From Clostridiales bacterium (lineage in GTDB: Bacteria > Bacillota > Clostridia > Lachnospirales > Lachnospiraceae): a DNA stretch of 64,000 nt. Within the stretch, counting starts at the first letter, position 1. Each line of letters starts with the position of its first letter. This document shows positions 17,182-26,727 of the stretch, one piece after another. The notes beneath the pieces are model-generated. The model saw nothing but the letters and a program-made list of their open reading frames with translations, searched no databases and was not told the origin of the DNA. The position numbers and the translations under genes were made by a program. The stretch lies in NCBI GenBank assembly GCA_015655075.1, contig JAATFT010000028.1, forward strand, positions 1 through 64,000, written 5' to 3'.

Positions 17182-18633
17182 ATGAATCAACAATTGTTGA
17201 AAATGGATTATAAGAAGGTATTTTATTTTTTCAGCGAGATTTCAGCAGTACCCAGAGGTTCAAAGAATAATACTGCCATAAGCAACTATCTGGCTGATTT
17301 TGCGAAAAGGAGGGGCCTTAAATATACTCAGGACAAATATGAGAATGTGGTAATTATCAAGGAAGCCACGAAAGGGTATGAGAATGCGCCGGCGGTTATT
17401 ATACAGGGACATATGGATATGGTTTGTGAAAAAACCAATGACAGCACCCATGATTTTCTTAAGGAAGGTATTGAACTATTCGTAGACGGGGATTATGTTC
17501 ATGCAGACCGCACTACCCTGGGAGCGGATGATGGAATTGCCCTTGCCTATGCGCTTGCATTTCTGGACGACGACACATTAAAACATCCGAGAATCGAAGC
17601 AGTTTTTACCACGGACGAGGAAATTGGCATGGAAGGTGCAATTGGGCTTGATGTTTCCGGCTTAAAGGGGAAGTACCTGATTAATGTTGATTCAGAAGAG
17701 GAAGGTTCCTTATTAACCAGCTCGGCCGGCGGCCTTACCGGTACCTGTAACCTGCCGGTTAACCGTGTTTCCGGCAAGGGGGTTAAGGTAGGAATTGCCA
17801 TCAGTGATTTGCAGGGCGGACATTCCGGATCGGAAATCCACAAGAACAGAACCAATGCAGCGAAACTGATGGGGAGGCTTTTATTTGAATTAAGGGATCA
17901 TGTTAAGTTCGGACTGATTGATATGATGGGAGGCCTTAAGGACAACGCCATTCCCAGGGATTCCAGTGCCAGTCTGTTCTTATATCCGGAGGATTTAGAA
18001 AAGTTTCAGAACGGTTTGGAAGAATTGGCCAAAAAATATAAAAATGAATTAATATCCAGTGAACCTCATTTGGAAATCCATGGGACTCTTTCGGAAGAAG
18101 GAGTATTTCGTTATCTGCATCCGTCTTCCTATGAAAAAGTTATATTTCTGCTTCTCAATACGCCGAATGGAGTTCAGGTTATGAGTTCGGATATTCCGGG
18201 GCTGGTAGAAAGCTCCGTTAATTTGGGCATTTTCCGGATAGAGGAAGAAAAAGCCATGTTCTGTTTTTCCGTCCGAAGTTCGGTAAACAGTTATAAGCAA
18301 TATTTAGGCAAGAGGTTAAGCCATATGGCTTTATTTTTGGGAGGCGAATTTTATATCAGATCCCAGTATCCGGCCTGGGAATATAAAAAGGAATCTCCTT
18401 TAAGAGAACATTTGGTCAGGGTTTTTAAGAAACAGTACGGATACGAACCAAAATTGGAAGCCATTCATGCCGGCCTGGAATGTAGCTTTTTTGCAGAAAA
18501 AATTCCAGGAGCCGACATGATATCTTTAGGACCGGATATGCAGGATATTCATACGCCGAAGGAACGTTTAAGCATATCCTCGGCAATACGGGTTTATAAA
18601 TACCTGGAGAAGTTAATTGAAGGATTGAAATAA
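17182..18633 (+). CDS. pepD: Aminoacyl-histidine dipeptidase (M20 family)
   Basis: About 483 residues, close to the normal length of PepD/peptidase M20C. Metal-site motifs are QGHMDMVCEK (first His and Asp), LGADDGIALAY (bridging Asp), TTDEEIGMEGA (catalytic Glu) and the late HAGLECSFF. It hydrolyses dipeptides such as carnosine in the cytoplasm with two zinc ions. ATG 17182 is chosen because it restores family length. ATG 17161, with AGGAA upstream, is an alternative, and the frame further upstream overlaps UPF0210. capA follows two bases after the stop. Confidence 0.9.
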   Translation: MNQQLLKMDYKKVFYFFSEISAVPRGSKNNTAISNYLADFAKRRGLKYTQDKYENVVIIKEATKGYENAPAVIIQGHMDMVCEKTNDSTHDFLKEGIELFVDGDYVHADRTTLGADDGIALAYALAFLDDDTLKHPRIEAVFTTDEEIGMEGAIGLDVSGLKGKYLINVDSEEEGSLLTSSAGGLTGTCNLPVNRVSGKGVKVGIAISDLQGGHSGSEIHKNRTNAAKLMGRLLFELRDHVKFGLIDMMGGLKDNAIPRDSSASLFLYPEDLEKFQNGLEELAKKYKNELISSEPHLEIHGTLSEEGVFRYLHPSSYEKVIFLLLNTPNGVQVMSSDIPGLVESSVNLGIFRIEEEKAMFCFSVRSSVNSYKQYLGKRLSHMALFLGGEFYIRSQYPAWEYKKESPLREHLVRVFKKQYGYEPKLEAIHAGLECSFFAEKIPGADMISLGPDMQDIHTPKERLSISSAIRVYKYLEKLIEGLK

Positions 18634-18635
18634 CA

Positions 18636-19874
18636 ATGAGCAGAAAGAAAATGTATCGATTATTGGCATTTATCCTATTTACCTTTGCTCTATTGGGGAT
18701 TGTGGTAAGCGTTGAATTAAACCGTTATACAAACCGCAGTGAGAAACAATCTAACGGCAAAGAATTAAACACGGTGGATTTAGAAAATACCGCCCGGGAA
18801 AGCAAAGGTACAGATGAAGATACGGATGCGGTGACAGAGGATACATCCACGAAGGAGGGCGATTCTGTTACCGGCAGCCCTTCTGCGCCTGTAAATGGCA
18901 CGGCTGAAAATACACAGGAGGATGACAGCATACCGTGGGAAGATATTGTGCTGCTGTTTTCCGGGGATATCAATCTGACGGATTATATACAAAGTAAGTA
19001 TAATAGTGATGGGATTGACGGTATCTTATCGGCAGATTTACAGGAAGAATTTAAAAATGCCCATATAGCCATGATAAACCAGGAATTTGCTTTTACAACC
19101 AGGGGAACTCCGGCGCCGGATAAACAATATACTTTCCGGGTAGATCCTAAATATGTGCAGATATTTAAAGACATGGGGGTAGATATCGTAGCTCTGGCCA
19201 ATAATCATACTATGGATTACGGAATCGTAGGGCTTACGGATTCCTTCGATACCTTAACGGATGCGGGAATTAAATATGCGGGTGCCGGCAATAACATAAC
19301 AGAAGCCAGAGAGATAAAATATTTTGATGTGGGGGATAAAAGAATTGCATATCTGGCTGCTTCCAGGGTTATTCCGGAGCCCGGTTGGAATGCATACAGT
19401 GATAAGGCAGGGATGCTGACCACCTATGATCCGACTTTTTTAATCGAGGATATAAAAACGGCAAAAGCAGAAAGTGATTTTGTTGTGGTATATGTACATT
19501 GGGGACTTGAAAAAAACGAATTCCCGAAGGAATACCAGCGAAATCTGGCAAAACAATACATAGATGCGGGAGTTGATCTGATCGTGGGAAGCCATCCCCA
19601 TGTGTTACAGGGAATTGAATATTATAACGGCAAACCGATTGTCTATAGTTTAGGTAATTTTATGTTCTATCCCTCCATTAATCGGAATGCAGTTCTTAAG
19701 GTAACCTTAAATGAACAGGGTGAAGCAAATGTACGGCTGATACCGGGAAAAACTGAAAATACCCGTACCTATGAACTTGACGGAAAAGAGGATAGAACCG
19801 AATTTTACCGGTATATGACCGGTATATCCTTCGGTATTGAGTTTGACGGCGAGGGAAATGTGATCTTAAATTAG
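18636..19874 (+). CDS. CapA-family poly-gamma-glutamate/capsule metallophosphatase-like protein
   Basis: A 412-residue protein with an N-terminal membrane anchor (residues 6-24), an acidic Ser/Thr-rich linker (about 30-95) and a PGA_cap calcineurin-like domain with FSGDINL, NQEFAFTTRG, LANNHTMDYG, VYVHWGLEK and VGSHPHVLQGIEYYNGKPIVYSLGNF. CapA-like proteins act at the cell surface in capsule or polyglutamate assembly. No capBC genes are seen, so a generic envelope role is safer. The stop codon TAG is built from the TA boundary of the downstream repeat plus its first G. Confidence 0.9.
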   Translation: MSRKKMYRLLAFILFTFALLGIVVSVELNRYTNRSEKQSNGKELNTVDLENTARESKGTDEDTDAVTEDTSTKEGDSVTGSPSAPVNGTAENTQEDDSIPWEDIVLLFSGDINLTDYIQSKYNSDGIDGILSADLQEEFKNAHIAMINQEFAFTTRGTPAPDKQYTFRVDPKYVQIFKDMGVDIVALANNHTMDYGIVGLTDSFDTLTDAGIKYAGAGNNITEAREIKYFDVGDKRIAYLAASRVIPEPGWNAYSDKAGMLTTYDPTFLIEDIKTAKAESDFVVVYVHWGLEKNEFPKEYQRNLAKQYIDAGVDLIVGSHPHVLQGIEYYNGKPIVYSLGNFMFYPSINRNAVLKVTLNEQGEANVRLIPGKTENTRTYELDGKEDRTEFYRYMTGISFGIEFDGEGNVILN

Positions 19875-20035
19875 AGCGTGCTTGAAAAATCATCGCATCG
19901 TTCTGACCGTCCCACTTTGCGGTATACTGCGTCGCAATTTTGGGAGCGTAGCACCACTACGCGCCCAAAATCGCTCCTTGCCTCCCATAAAGTGGAGCGT
20001 CCAGCCCGGCACAAGCATTTTTCCAACACGCTCTA
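19872..20035 (+). repeat. 164-bp palindromic MITE-like repeat, copy 3
   Basis: TA borders at 19872-19873 and 20034-20035. Left end GAGCGTGCTTGAAAAAT, apex GCGTAGCACCACTACGC, right end ATTTTTCCAACACGCTC. Directly after it a further GAGCGTGTTGGAAAAAT (20036-20052) faces the other way, making a head-to-head pair of ends and suggesting a second, deleted copy. The left TA supplies part of the capA stop codon. Confidence 0.9.
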
Positions 20036-20165
20036 GAGCGTGTTGGAAAAATTTATTTTACTTCTTATTAAAAAGAATTTTACATTGCAATGTATCCATG
20101 CTATAATATTGAATGTCAGTATTTGGAAGCTGTACCATACAAAAAGAAATTGCAGGAGTTGGAAT

Positions 20166-21512
20166 ATGAAAAAGCAGAAATTGGATAATTATGGGGAATT
20201 AAGTGATTCTACGTTTGAGAAAGAGAAAATTGAAAATTTATCTGAAGAACAATATGATTTTTCACAGTGGATTGATGATTTTATAAAAGAGGAACCGATA
20301 GAGGAAGAAATCGTTATTAACAATGAAGAGGAATTATTTGACGGCCTAAATGAATCCCTGGGAAGGCAGGTCTGCAGCGAGATGGACATGCAGGATAAAA
20401 TTCTTCCGGGGGAGGAGAAAAAGGGTCTTATGTCCAAGGCTAAAGTGGTGCTGATAAGTCTTACAGCGATTCTGTGCATATGCATTATCCTGTTATTAAC
20501 ACCATTTGGAAGAAATTTTCTCTGGCGGTCCGCAACGGATTACGCTTATGGCAAGATGAATTATGATGAAGGTTTAAATGTTGTTACCCAGGAAGCGGTG
20601 GACGATATTGCGGATATAAGTAAAATATCCCCGCAGATTACGGATGCGCCGGTTAAGTGGGACACAGTTGATACGAAAGAGGGCGCCAGAACCGAAGAAG
20701 GAGTTACCAATATTCTGCTTTTAGGGGAAGAAGCAATCGATTCCGGCAGTGCCAGAGGGCGGACGGATATTATGATGATTGCCACCATGAATACGAAGGA
20801 CAAATCTTATAAATTAACCTCTTTAATGAGAGATATGTTAGTTCAGATACCGGAAAATAAAGACAATAAATTAAATACGGCTTATGAAATAGGCGGAATA
20901 CCTCTGCTTTATGAAACCATTGAATTAAATTTTGACATTAAGTTAAACGGATATATTTTAGTCGGTTTTGATGATTTTGAGAATGTTATAAATAAACTTG
21001 GAGGCGTAAGGATTACATTAACCGGTGAGGAAGCGGATTATTTAAATTCTACCAACTACATTTCAGAACGGTCATACCGAAATGTGGTGGAAGGCTCCCA
21101 GATTTTAAACGGCAATCAGGTCTTAGGGTATTGCCGGGTCCGCTATGTGGCTACAGGGGACAATCAGATTAATGATTTCGGAAGAACTTCAAGACAGCGT
21201 GTTGTATTAAACGCCATATTTGATCAATATAAATCCAAAAGCCTGCCGGAATTGGTTTTATTGTTAAACGATATTTTGCCCCTGCTTACAACCGATATTA
21301 AGAAGAATGACTTTGATACCTATTTAAAAACTGCCATGAACACGGGAGTGTCAGAGATACAAAACCTCCGGATACCTGCGGATCATACTTTTGAGGAAGG
21401 TTATGTCCGTAAAATGTCCGTTTTAATTCCCGATATACCGGAGAATGTTAGGATATTGCATGAGTTTATTTTTGGAAGTGAAAGGGATATACAGGAAAAG
21501 AAAATACAATAA
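20166..21512 (+). CDS. LytR-CpsA-Psr (LCP) family protein
   Basis: A 448-residue protein with an acidic cytoplasmic N-terminus (about 90 residues), one membrane helix (about 92-113, VLISLTAILCICIILLL) and an extracellular LCP domain: TNILLLG, ARGRTDIMMIATMN, LTSLMRDMLVQIP, KLNTAYEIGG, FDDFENVINKLGGVRI and GYCRVRY...DFGRTSRQR. LCP enzymes transfer undecaprenyl-linked polymers such as teichoic acid or capsule to peptidoglycan. The conserved Arg and Asp residues are present. The start is supported by CAGGAG. Upstream codons fall in the repeat. With CapA and the M23 peptidase it forms an envelope group. Confidence 0.92.
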   Translation: MKKQKLDNYGELSDSTFEKEKIENLSEEQYDFSQWIDDFIKEEPIEEEIVINNEEELFDGLNESLGRQVCSEMDMQDKILPGEEKKGLMSKAKVVLISLTAILCICIILLLTPFGRNFLWRSATDYAYGKMNYDEGLNVVTQEAVDDIADISKISPQITDAPVKWDTVDTKEGARTEEGVTNILLLGEEAIDSGSARGRTDIMMIATMNTKDKSYKLTSLMRDMLVQIPENKDNKLNTAYEIGGIPLLYETIELNFDIKLNGYILVGFDDFENVINKLGGVRITLTGEEADYLNSTNYISERSYRNVVEGSQILNGNQVLGYCRVRYVATGDNQINDFGRTSRQRVVLNAIFDQYKSKSLPELVLLLNDILPLLTTDIKKNDFDTYLKTAMNTGVSEIQNLRIPADHTFEEGYVRKMSVLIPDIPENVRILHEFIFGSERDIQEKKIQ

Positions 21513-21635
21513 AAGTATGCACAAAAAGTATGCACATATTAATGGCTCTTTGTCAATTGCCGGATGTTATCACAGTCACAACCGGTTTACATGACTTAGG
21601 GCTGTTATTACGTCTAAAAACTATTCCCTTATATT

Positions 21636-21736
21636 GTTTTTGGAAACGTAGCCCCCCCTGCGCTCCTAAAATTGCTCCTTGCCTCCCACAAAGTGGAGCA
21701 TCCAGCCCGGCGCAAGCATTTTTCAAACACACTCTA
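21636..21736 (+). repeat. 164-bp repeat, copy 4, truncated
   Basis: Only the right-hand two thirds remain: a degraded apex (GAAACGTAGCCCCCCCTGCG), then CTCCTTGCCTCCCACAAAGTGGAGC and the intact right end ATTTTTCAAACACACTC-TA (runs described in parts). The left end is lost. It occupies most of the LCP-M23 gap. 21513-21635 shows nothing recognisable. Confidence 0.8.
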
Positions 21737-21821
21737 AACCTCTAATTGAATTAGCTGCATATCTTTTTATTCCGTACATATAAATAATAAGGATGGTCTA
21801 AACTTTTGATTGGAGATAATA

Positions 21822-22730
21822 ATGTCATATACTGAATGGAATAAATATAACAGATATAAATTAAAAAAACAGCAGTTTGATTTTTATGTTTTTTTGCTTA
21901 TTGTCACCATTATAATAGTCAGTATTGTCTTAAACCGCCTCGAACTGGATATGGTCGTTAAAAATGTAAAAGCGGAGGGAATTGACTATGATTCTTTTCG
22001 CGAAATGCTTATACCGGTAGAAACAATAGAAAAATTAAAAAAAGAAATGGATAAAGAAGCAGAAAGCATTGAATTAGAGGACAAAAGTAAAAAAAGCTGT
22101 AATACGGCCGATTATATCACCCTTTCCATGCTTGTAAACAGATATAATTTAATAAAAGGCAGAGTTATCGGGAAATGGAACGGGAGCTATCTGATAAGAA
22201 ATTTATGGGATAACAAAAGCTTTATGGAATTAAAACAATATTATTATGCCATACTTGTTGACATCAAATGTTTTCCGGTAAGCCAAAATGCGGAAGGTAA
22301 ACGTAACATAACCTTTACCGATACCTGGAATGCCTACCGCAGCTATGGAGGAAACAGAAGACATGAAGGAACGGATTTAATGTCCGATGAGAATATAAGA
22401 GGGGTTTATCCGGTTGTCAGTATGACGGGCGGAACCGTTGAAAAAATGGGCTGGCTGGAACAGGGCGGATACCGGGTAGGAATTCGCGGTACATATGGAG
22501 CCTATTATTATTACGCGCATCTGGATTCCTATGCCCCCGGTTTAAAAATCGGGGATACCGTAAAATCGGGGAAATTTTTAGGATATATGGGGGACAGCGG
22601 ATACGGACCGGAAGGAACGGTGGGAAAATTTGACGTCCATTTGCACGTGGGAATCTATGTGGAAACGGATTTTGGTGAATTAAGTGTAAATCCCTATTGG
22701 ATACTGCGATACTTAGAGACCGTAAAATAA
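21822..22730 (+). CDS. Membrane-anchored M23 peptidase
   Basis: A 302-residue protein with an N-terminal transmembrane anchor (about residues 15-34) and a C-terminal LytM/M23 zinc endopeptidase domain. All ligands are visible: RRHEGTDLM (His and Asp), YYYAHLDSY (catalytic His) and VHLHVGIYV (HxH). It should cleave peptidoglycan cross-bridges on the outer face. The ATG at 21822 is preferred over the in-frame TTG at 21810 because GGAG lies between them. It follows the LCP gene and supports a cell-wall remodelling context. Confidence 0.9.
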   Translation: MSYTEWNKYNRYKLKKQQFDFYVFLLIVTIIIVSIVLNRLELDMVVKNVKAEGIDYDSFREMLIPVETIEKLKKEMDKEAESIELEDKSKKSCNTADYITLSMLVNRYNLIKGRVIGKWNGSYLIRNLWDNKSFMELKQYYYAILVDIKCFPVSQNAEGKRNITFTDTWNAYRSYGGNRRHEGTDLMSDENIRGVYPVVSMTGGTVEKMGWLEQGGYRVGIRGTYGAYYYYAHLDSYAPGLKIGDTVKSGKFLGYMGDSGYGPEGTVGKFDVHLHVGIYVETDFGELSVNPYWILRYLETVK

Positions 22731-22810
22731 TACGGACATATATACTCTCTGTAATAGGAGCCATACAAATTCAGGAAAACAGAAAAATATTTCCACAAAC
22801 TTTTAGGATT

Positions 22811-22999
22811 ATGATATAATGAAAGCGGAACGAGGAAATTCAAGCTTGCTTAAAATTTCCGACGGTCGCAACAAGATCATAAACACGTTTTTTGTTTATG
22901 ATATAATGAAAACGTAGTGAGGAATTGCAAGCTTGCTTGCAGATTCCCAGGGGAGTAACAAGATCATGGAACATGTTTTTTATTCATGATAGAATGAAA
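22811..22999 (+). repeat. 87-88 bp tandem repeats with promoter-like boxes
   Basis: ATGATATAATGAAA occurs at 22811 and 22898 and, as ATGATAGAATGAAA, at 22986, giving a period of 87-88 bp and about 2.2 copies. Each unit holds two hairpins: one around CAAGCTTGCTT with GGAA/TTCC-type flanks, and one ATCATAAAC-TTTTTT-type loop with GTTTATGAT. The stems change together between units (ATCATA/TATGAT to ATCATG/CATGAT). TATAAT in each unit resembles a -10 box, but no matching -35 is evident. They lie upstream of relQ. Confidence 0.65.
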
Positions 23000-23070
23000 A
23001 CGGAGTGCAGGCTGTAGAATCATAAGGACGGTGCGTTACCGGAAGATTGGGGAACAAGGAGTGAGGTTAG

Positions 23071-23874
23071 ATGGAGATACAATTATGGAGGAAGATATTG
23101 GATCCGTACTTTTTAGCGGTGGACGAATTGGTGGTGAAATTTAATCATATTATTGAAGAATATAGGAAAATGGGCGATTATTCCCCCATTGAACAGGTTA
23201 ACGGCAGAGTAAAGACCATATCCAGCATATTGGAGAAAGCACAGAAGAAGCAGATTGATCTGGATGATATCGAGGAAAAAATGGAGGATATCGCCGGTAT
23301 ACGTATTATCTGTCAGTTTGTTGAAGATATCAGCAAGGTGGTGGAAATCATAAAAAAGAGAACCGATATGCGTATTAAAAGTGAGAAAGATTATATTACC
23401 AATATGAAACCAAGCGGGTACCGCAGCTATCATGTAATTATATATTATACCGTTCAGACTTTAAAAGGCACCAAGGAATTACAGGCTGAAATCCAGATCC
23501 GTACCCTGGCCATGAATTTCTGGTCCACCATTGAACATTCCTTACAATATAAATATAAGCATAACATGCCGGAACATATCCGTTTGAGGCTTTCGAAAGC
23601 AGCGGATGCCGTAATTATATTGGATCAGGAGATGTCTTCCGTCCGGGATGAAATTATGGACGCACAAAATTCCTTTAAAATAAAGGCGAATATGGTGGCG
23701 GATATATTGACAAATATTCAGAATTTATATAAAGTGGCAAATAAACTGGAAGTTGCTAAGCTTCAGGAGGAATTTTTTCAAATCTATAAATCAGGGGATT
23801 TAGAGCAGTTAAAGCGTTTTAATAAGGAATTGGATATTATATCGGAGGGCTATCGGGCACAGAGCCTCCGGTAA
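23071..23874 (+). CDS. relQ: Small alarmone synthetase, RelQ-type
   Basis: A 267-residue GTP pyrophosphokinase with only the RelA/SpoT synthetase domain and a C-terminal helical extension. It makes (p)ppGpp from ATP and GTP or GDP. Synthetase motifs are GRVKTISSILEKAQKK, DIAGIRIICQFVEDI, YITNMKPSGYRSYHVII and the catalytic-Glu segment AEIQIRTLAMNFWSTIEHSLQYKYK. No hydrolase or TGS/ACT regulatory domains are present. It is preceded by tandem repeats. GAGG lies close to the ATG. The next gene starts 26 bases later. Confidence 0.9.
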   Translation: MEIQLWRKILDPYFLAVDELVVKFNHIIEEYRKMGDYSPIEQVNGRVKTISSILEKAQKKQIDLDDIEEKMEDIAGIRIICQFVEDISKVVEIIKKRTDMRIKSEKDYITNMKPSGYRSYHVIIYYTVQTLKGTKELQAEIQIRTLAMNFWSTIEHSLQYKYKHNMPEHIRLRLSKAADAVIILDQEMSSVRDEIMDAQNSFKIKANMVADILTNIQNLYKVANKLEVAKLQEEFFQIYKSGDLEQLKRFNKELDIISEGYRAQSLR

Positions 23875-23900
23875 GGAAAGCACATTTTAAGGAGAATTCA

Positions 23901-25289
23901 ATGACATTACCAAAGCTTTATGAGAATCGGATGAAGGAATTATTGGGGGAGGAATATGAGGAATATTTAAGCTGCTTGGAGGAAAAGCATTACAGCGGAC
24001 TAAGGGTCAATACGTTGAAAATTAAGCCGGAAGAATTTGAAAGAATCTGTCCTTACAGGATAAAAAGAATTCCGTGGATTGAAAACGGTTATTATTATGA
24101 CGGAAAAGAGCAGCCTGCCAGGCATCCTTATTATTATGCCGGTTTATATTATATACAGGAACCCAGTGCCATGACTCCCGCCAGTTTGCTGCCGGTAACA
24201 CCGGGGGATAAGGTGTTGGATTTATGTGCCGCCCCCGGAGGCAAAAGCACGGAATTAGCCGCCAAATTAAAAGGGGAAGGGATATTGGTAGCCAATGATA
24301 TCAGCAATTCCAGGGCGAAAGCACTACTTAAGAATATCGAATTGTTTGGCGTTAAAAATGCAATTGTTGTATGTGAAGCACCGTCTAAACTGGTAAATTA
24401 TTTTGAAGGTTATTTTGACAAAATATTGGTGGATGCTCCCTGTTCCGGAGAAGGTATGTTTCGCAAGAGCCCTTCTATCATGAAATACTGGGAGCAATAT
24501 GGGGTAGATTATTATAATAAACTCCAGAAAGAAATTATCTTAAGTGCTGCCAGGATGTTAAAGCCCGGTGGCAGCATGGTTTATTCCACCTGTACTTTCT
24601 CTCCGGAGGAGAATGAAGGAACGGTTAAGTTTTTGCTGGAACAATGTCCGGAATTTCATACGGTGAATCCCCTTGCGGCGGGAAGTAATGAGAAAGTCTC
24701 CTATGAAGGCTTTGCTTTTGGAAGACCGGACTGGGTGGACGGTACGGAAGAATTAAAAAATTGTATTCGTTTATGGCCCCACCGCATTAAGGGAGAGGGA
24801 CATTTTATAACCCTTTTGGAAAAAGCTTCCGGAGGGGAAGGACAAGCTCCTGTTATGGGAAACCGGGAGAAAGTCATTCTTTCCGAGGAAGGGTTGGAAT
24901 TTATACACAAAATCGGCCTGTTTGCAGACCTTGCGAATATGAATCTTAAGGAAGGCAGGCTCTGTCTGTTACCGGAGGACATTCCTGATATTAAGGGACT
25001 GCGTATTATGAGACAGGGGCTTTTTCTGGGAGAAATAAAAAAGAACAGGTTTGAACCAAGCCAGGCTTTGGCCTGTGCCTTAAAAATTGACGCTTACGAT
25101 CCGGTAATCCGTTTATCTGCGGATAATCCCAGCACGATAAAATATTTGAAATGTGAAACCATCGAAATAAGCGGTGAGTATAAAGAAGGCTGGAACCTGG
25201 TATGTGTAGATGATTATCCTTTAGGCTGGGGAAAGCTTTCCGCCGGAGTGTTAAAAAATAAATACCTGCCGGGATGGAGATGGCGATAG
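23901..25289 (+). CDS. rRNA m5C methyltransferase, RsmF/NOL1-NOP2-sun family
   Basis: A 462-residue S-adenosylmethionine-dependent cytosine-C5 RNA methyltransferase. An N-terminal substrate domain is followed by the SAM site VLDLCAAPGGKSTELA, then DAPCSGEGMFRKSP and VYSTCTFSPEENEGT with the two catalytic cysteines (TC nucleophile, PC release). The C-terminal third is the RsmF-like PUA-type region. It probably modifies 16S rRNA. AAGGAG supports the start. It is co-directional with pseudouridine synthases in an RNA-modification cluster. Confidence 0.9.
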   Translation: MTLPKLYENRMKELLGEEYEEYLSCLEEKHYSGLRVNTLKIKPEEFERICPYRIKRIPWIENGYYYDGKEQPARHPYYYAGLYYIQEPSAMTPASLLPVTPGDKVLDLCAAPGGKSTELAAKLKGEGILVANDISNSRAKALLKNIELFGVKNAIVVCEAPSKLVNYFEGYFDKILVDAPCSGEGMFRKSPSIMKYWEQYGVDYYNKLQKEIILSAARMLKPGGSMVYSTCTFSPEENEGTVKFLLEQCPEFHTVNPLAAGSNEKVSYEGFAFGRPDWVDGTEELKNCIRLWPHRIKGEGHFITLLEKASGGEGQAPVMGNREKVILSEEGLEFIHKIGLFADLANMNLKEGRLCLLPEDIPDIKGLRIMRQGLFLGEIKKNRFEPSQALACALKIDAYDPVIRLSADNPSTIKYLKCETIEISGEYKEGWNLVCVDDYPLGWGKLSAGVLKNKYLPGWRWR

Positions 25290-25314
25290 AGGCTGTTAAG
25301 AGAGGAAAAGTGTT

Positions 25315-26037
25315 ATGAGCACACCGGTTCGATTGGATAAATACCTTGCGGATATGGGGATTGGTACCAGAAGCAAGGTAAAAGAATATATCAGAAAAGG
25401 AAGAGTTAAGGTGGACGGAAAAGTGATAAAAGAGCCGGACCTGAAATTGAATGCCTTAAATTCCCAAGTCTATTTTGACAGTCAAAAGATAGAATATGAG
25501 GCTGTTAAATATTATATGTTAAATAAGCCTGCCGGGGTTGTGTCGGCGACTGTCGATTCCAATTGTAAGACAGCTGTAGAATTAATTGAAGACGGTAAAC
25601 GGAAAGATTTATTTCCCGTGGGTAGACTGGATAAAGATACGGAGGGGCTGCTATTAATTACCAATGACGGGGCTTTGGCCCACAGGCTGCTTTCTCCTAA
25701 ATGGCATGTGGAAAAGGTATATTATGCCCGGATTAGGGGCAGGATTACCGAGGAAGATATAAAAAAATTTGAAACCGGATTAAAACTGGAGGAGAATTTT
25801 ACGACGCTTCCCGCACGGCTGACAATTCTTGGAGCAGGTGAGGAGTCAGTGGTAGAAATAACGATTTATGAAGGAAAATTTCATCAGATAAAGAGAATGT
25901 TTGAAGCGGTGGGAAAAGAAGTTGTGTATTTAAAAAGACTGAGCATGGGTGATTTGCGACTGGATGAAACCCTGCCGCCCGGGAACTACAGAAGACTTAC
26001 CGGAGAAGAAATAAGAAGATTAAAAGGAAACGAATAA
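25315..26037 (+). CDS. RsuA/RluB-family pseudouridine synthase
   Basis: A 240-residue protein with an N-terminal S4 RNA-binding domain (VRLDKYLADMGIGTRSKVKEYIRKGRV region) and a pseudouridine synthase core with the catalytic Asp in GRLDKDTEGLLLITNDG. It isomerises a uridine in rRNA, 16S U516-like or 23S; which site cannot be told from sequence reading alone. GAGAGG precedes the ATG. Three bases separate its stop from the HAD gene, so they are one transcript. Confidence 0.9.
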   Translation: MSTPVRLDKYLADMGIGTRSKVKEYIRKGRVKVDGKVIKEPDLKLNALNSQVYFDSQKIEYEAVKYYMLNKPAGVVSATVDSNCKTAVELIEDGKRKDLFPVGRLDKDTEGLLLITNDGALAHRLLSPKWHVEKVYYARIRGRITEEDIKKFETGLKLEENFTTLPARLTILGAGEESVVEITIYEGKFHQIKRMFEAVGKEVVYLKRLSMGDLRLDETLPPGNYRRLTGEEIRRLKGNE

Positions 26038-26040
26038 AAT

Positions 26041-26697
26041 ATGAATAAAATGTTTAAGGATATTAAGGCCGTTATTTTTGATTTGGACGGAACGTTGGTA
26101 GATTCTATGTGGATGTGGCGGGATATCGATATTGAGTACTTAGGTGAACGGGGAATTGAATTTCCCGAAAATCTCCAGAGTGAAATCGAAGGCATGAGTT
26201 TTTCGGAAACGGCGGTTTATTTTAAAAGGCGTTTTCACTTAGGGGAACCCTTAGAAGATATAAAAGGGGAATGGAATCAGATGGCATGGGATAAATATAC
26301 CACGAGAGTACCTCTGAAAGAAGGGGCGTTGGAATTACTTCAGTTTCTGAAAGAGAATCATATAAAAGCCGGCATAGCCACCAGCAATTCCAGGGAATTA
26401 GTGGATTTAACCACACATAAGCTGAAGGTGAGAGAATACTTTAATTCCATACGGACTTCCTGTGAGGTGGAAAAAGGTAAGCCGGCGCCGGACATCTATC
26501 ATCTGGTTGCAAGGGATCTGGAAGTTGAAGCCGACGGCTGCCTGGTGTTTGAAGACATCATTCAGGGAATTATGGCCGGTAAAAATGCGGGTATGCGGGT
26601 ATGTGCCGTATATGATTCCTTTTCCAGGGAGGATACTGTCAGAAAGCAGGAACTGGCGGATTATTATATTGAATCCTTTAAGGAGCTTTTTAACTAG
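26041..26697 (+). CDS. HAD-superfamily phosphatase, beta-phosphoglucomutase-like
   Basis: A 218-residue haloacid-dehalogenase hydrolase. The nucleophile motif is FDLDGTLVDS (Asp nucleophile and Asp+2 acid), followed by a helical C1 cap, the Thr/Ser motif IATSNS, the Lys motif KGKPAPDIY and the acidic motif VFEDIIQGI. It is a cytosolic phosphatase or mutase of unknown substrate. It lies between two pseudouridine synthase genes with tight spacing. One frequent idea for such neighbours is house-cleaning of modified nucleotides, which is speculation. Confidence 0.87.
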   Translation: MNKMFKDIKAVIFDLDGTLVDSMWMWRDIDIEYLGERGIEFPENLQSEIEGMSFSETAVYFKRRFHLGEPLEDIKGEWNQMAWDKYTTRVPLKEGALELLQFLKENHIKAGIATSNSRELVDLTTHKLKVREYFNSIRTSCEVEKGKPAPDIYHLVARDLEVEADGCLVFEDIIQGIMAGKNAGMRVCAVYDSFSREDTVRKQELADYYIESFKELFN

Positions 26698-26727
26698 GAA
26701 GGAAAAAATAGGTAAAGGGAGCCGCTT

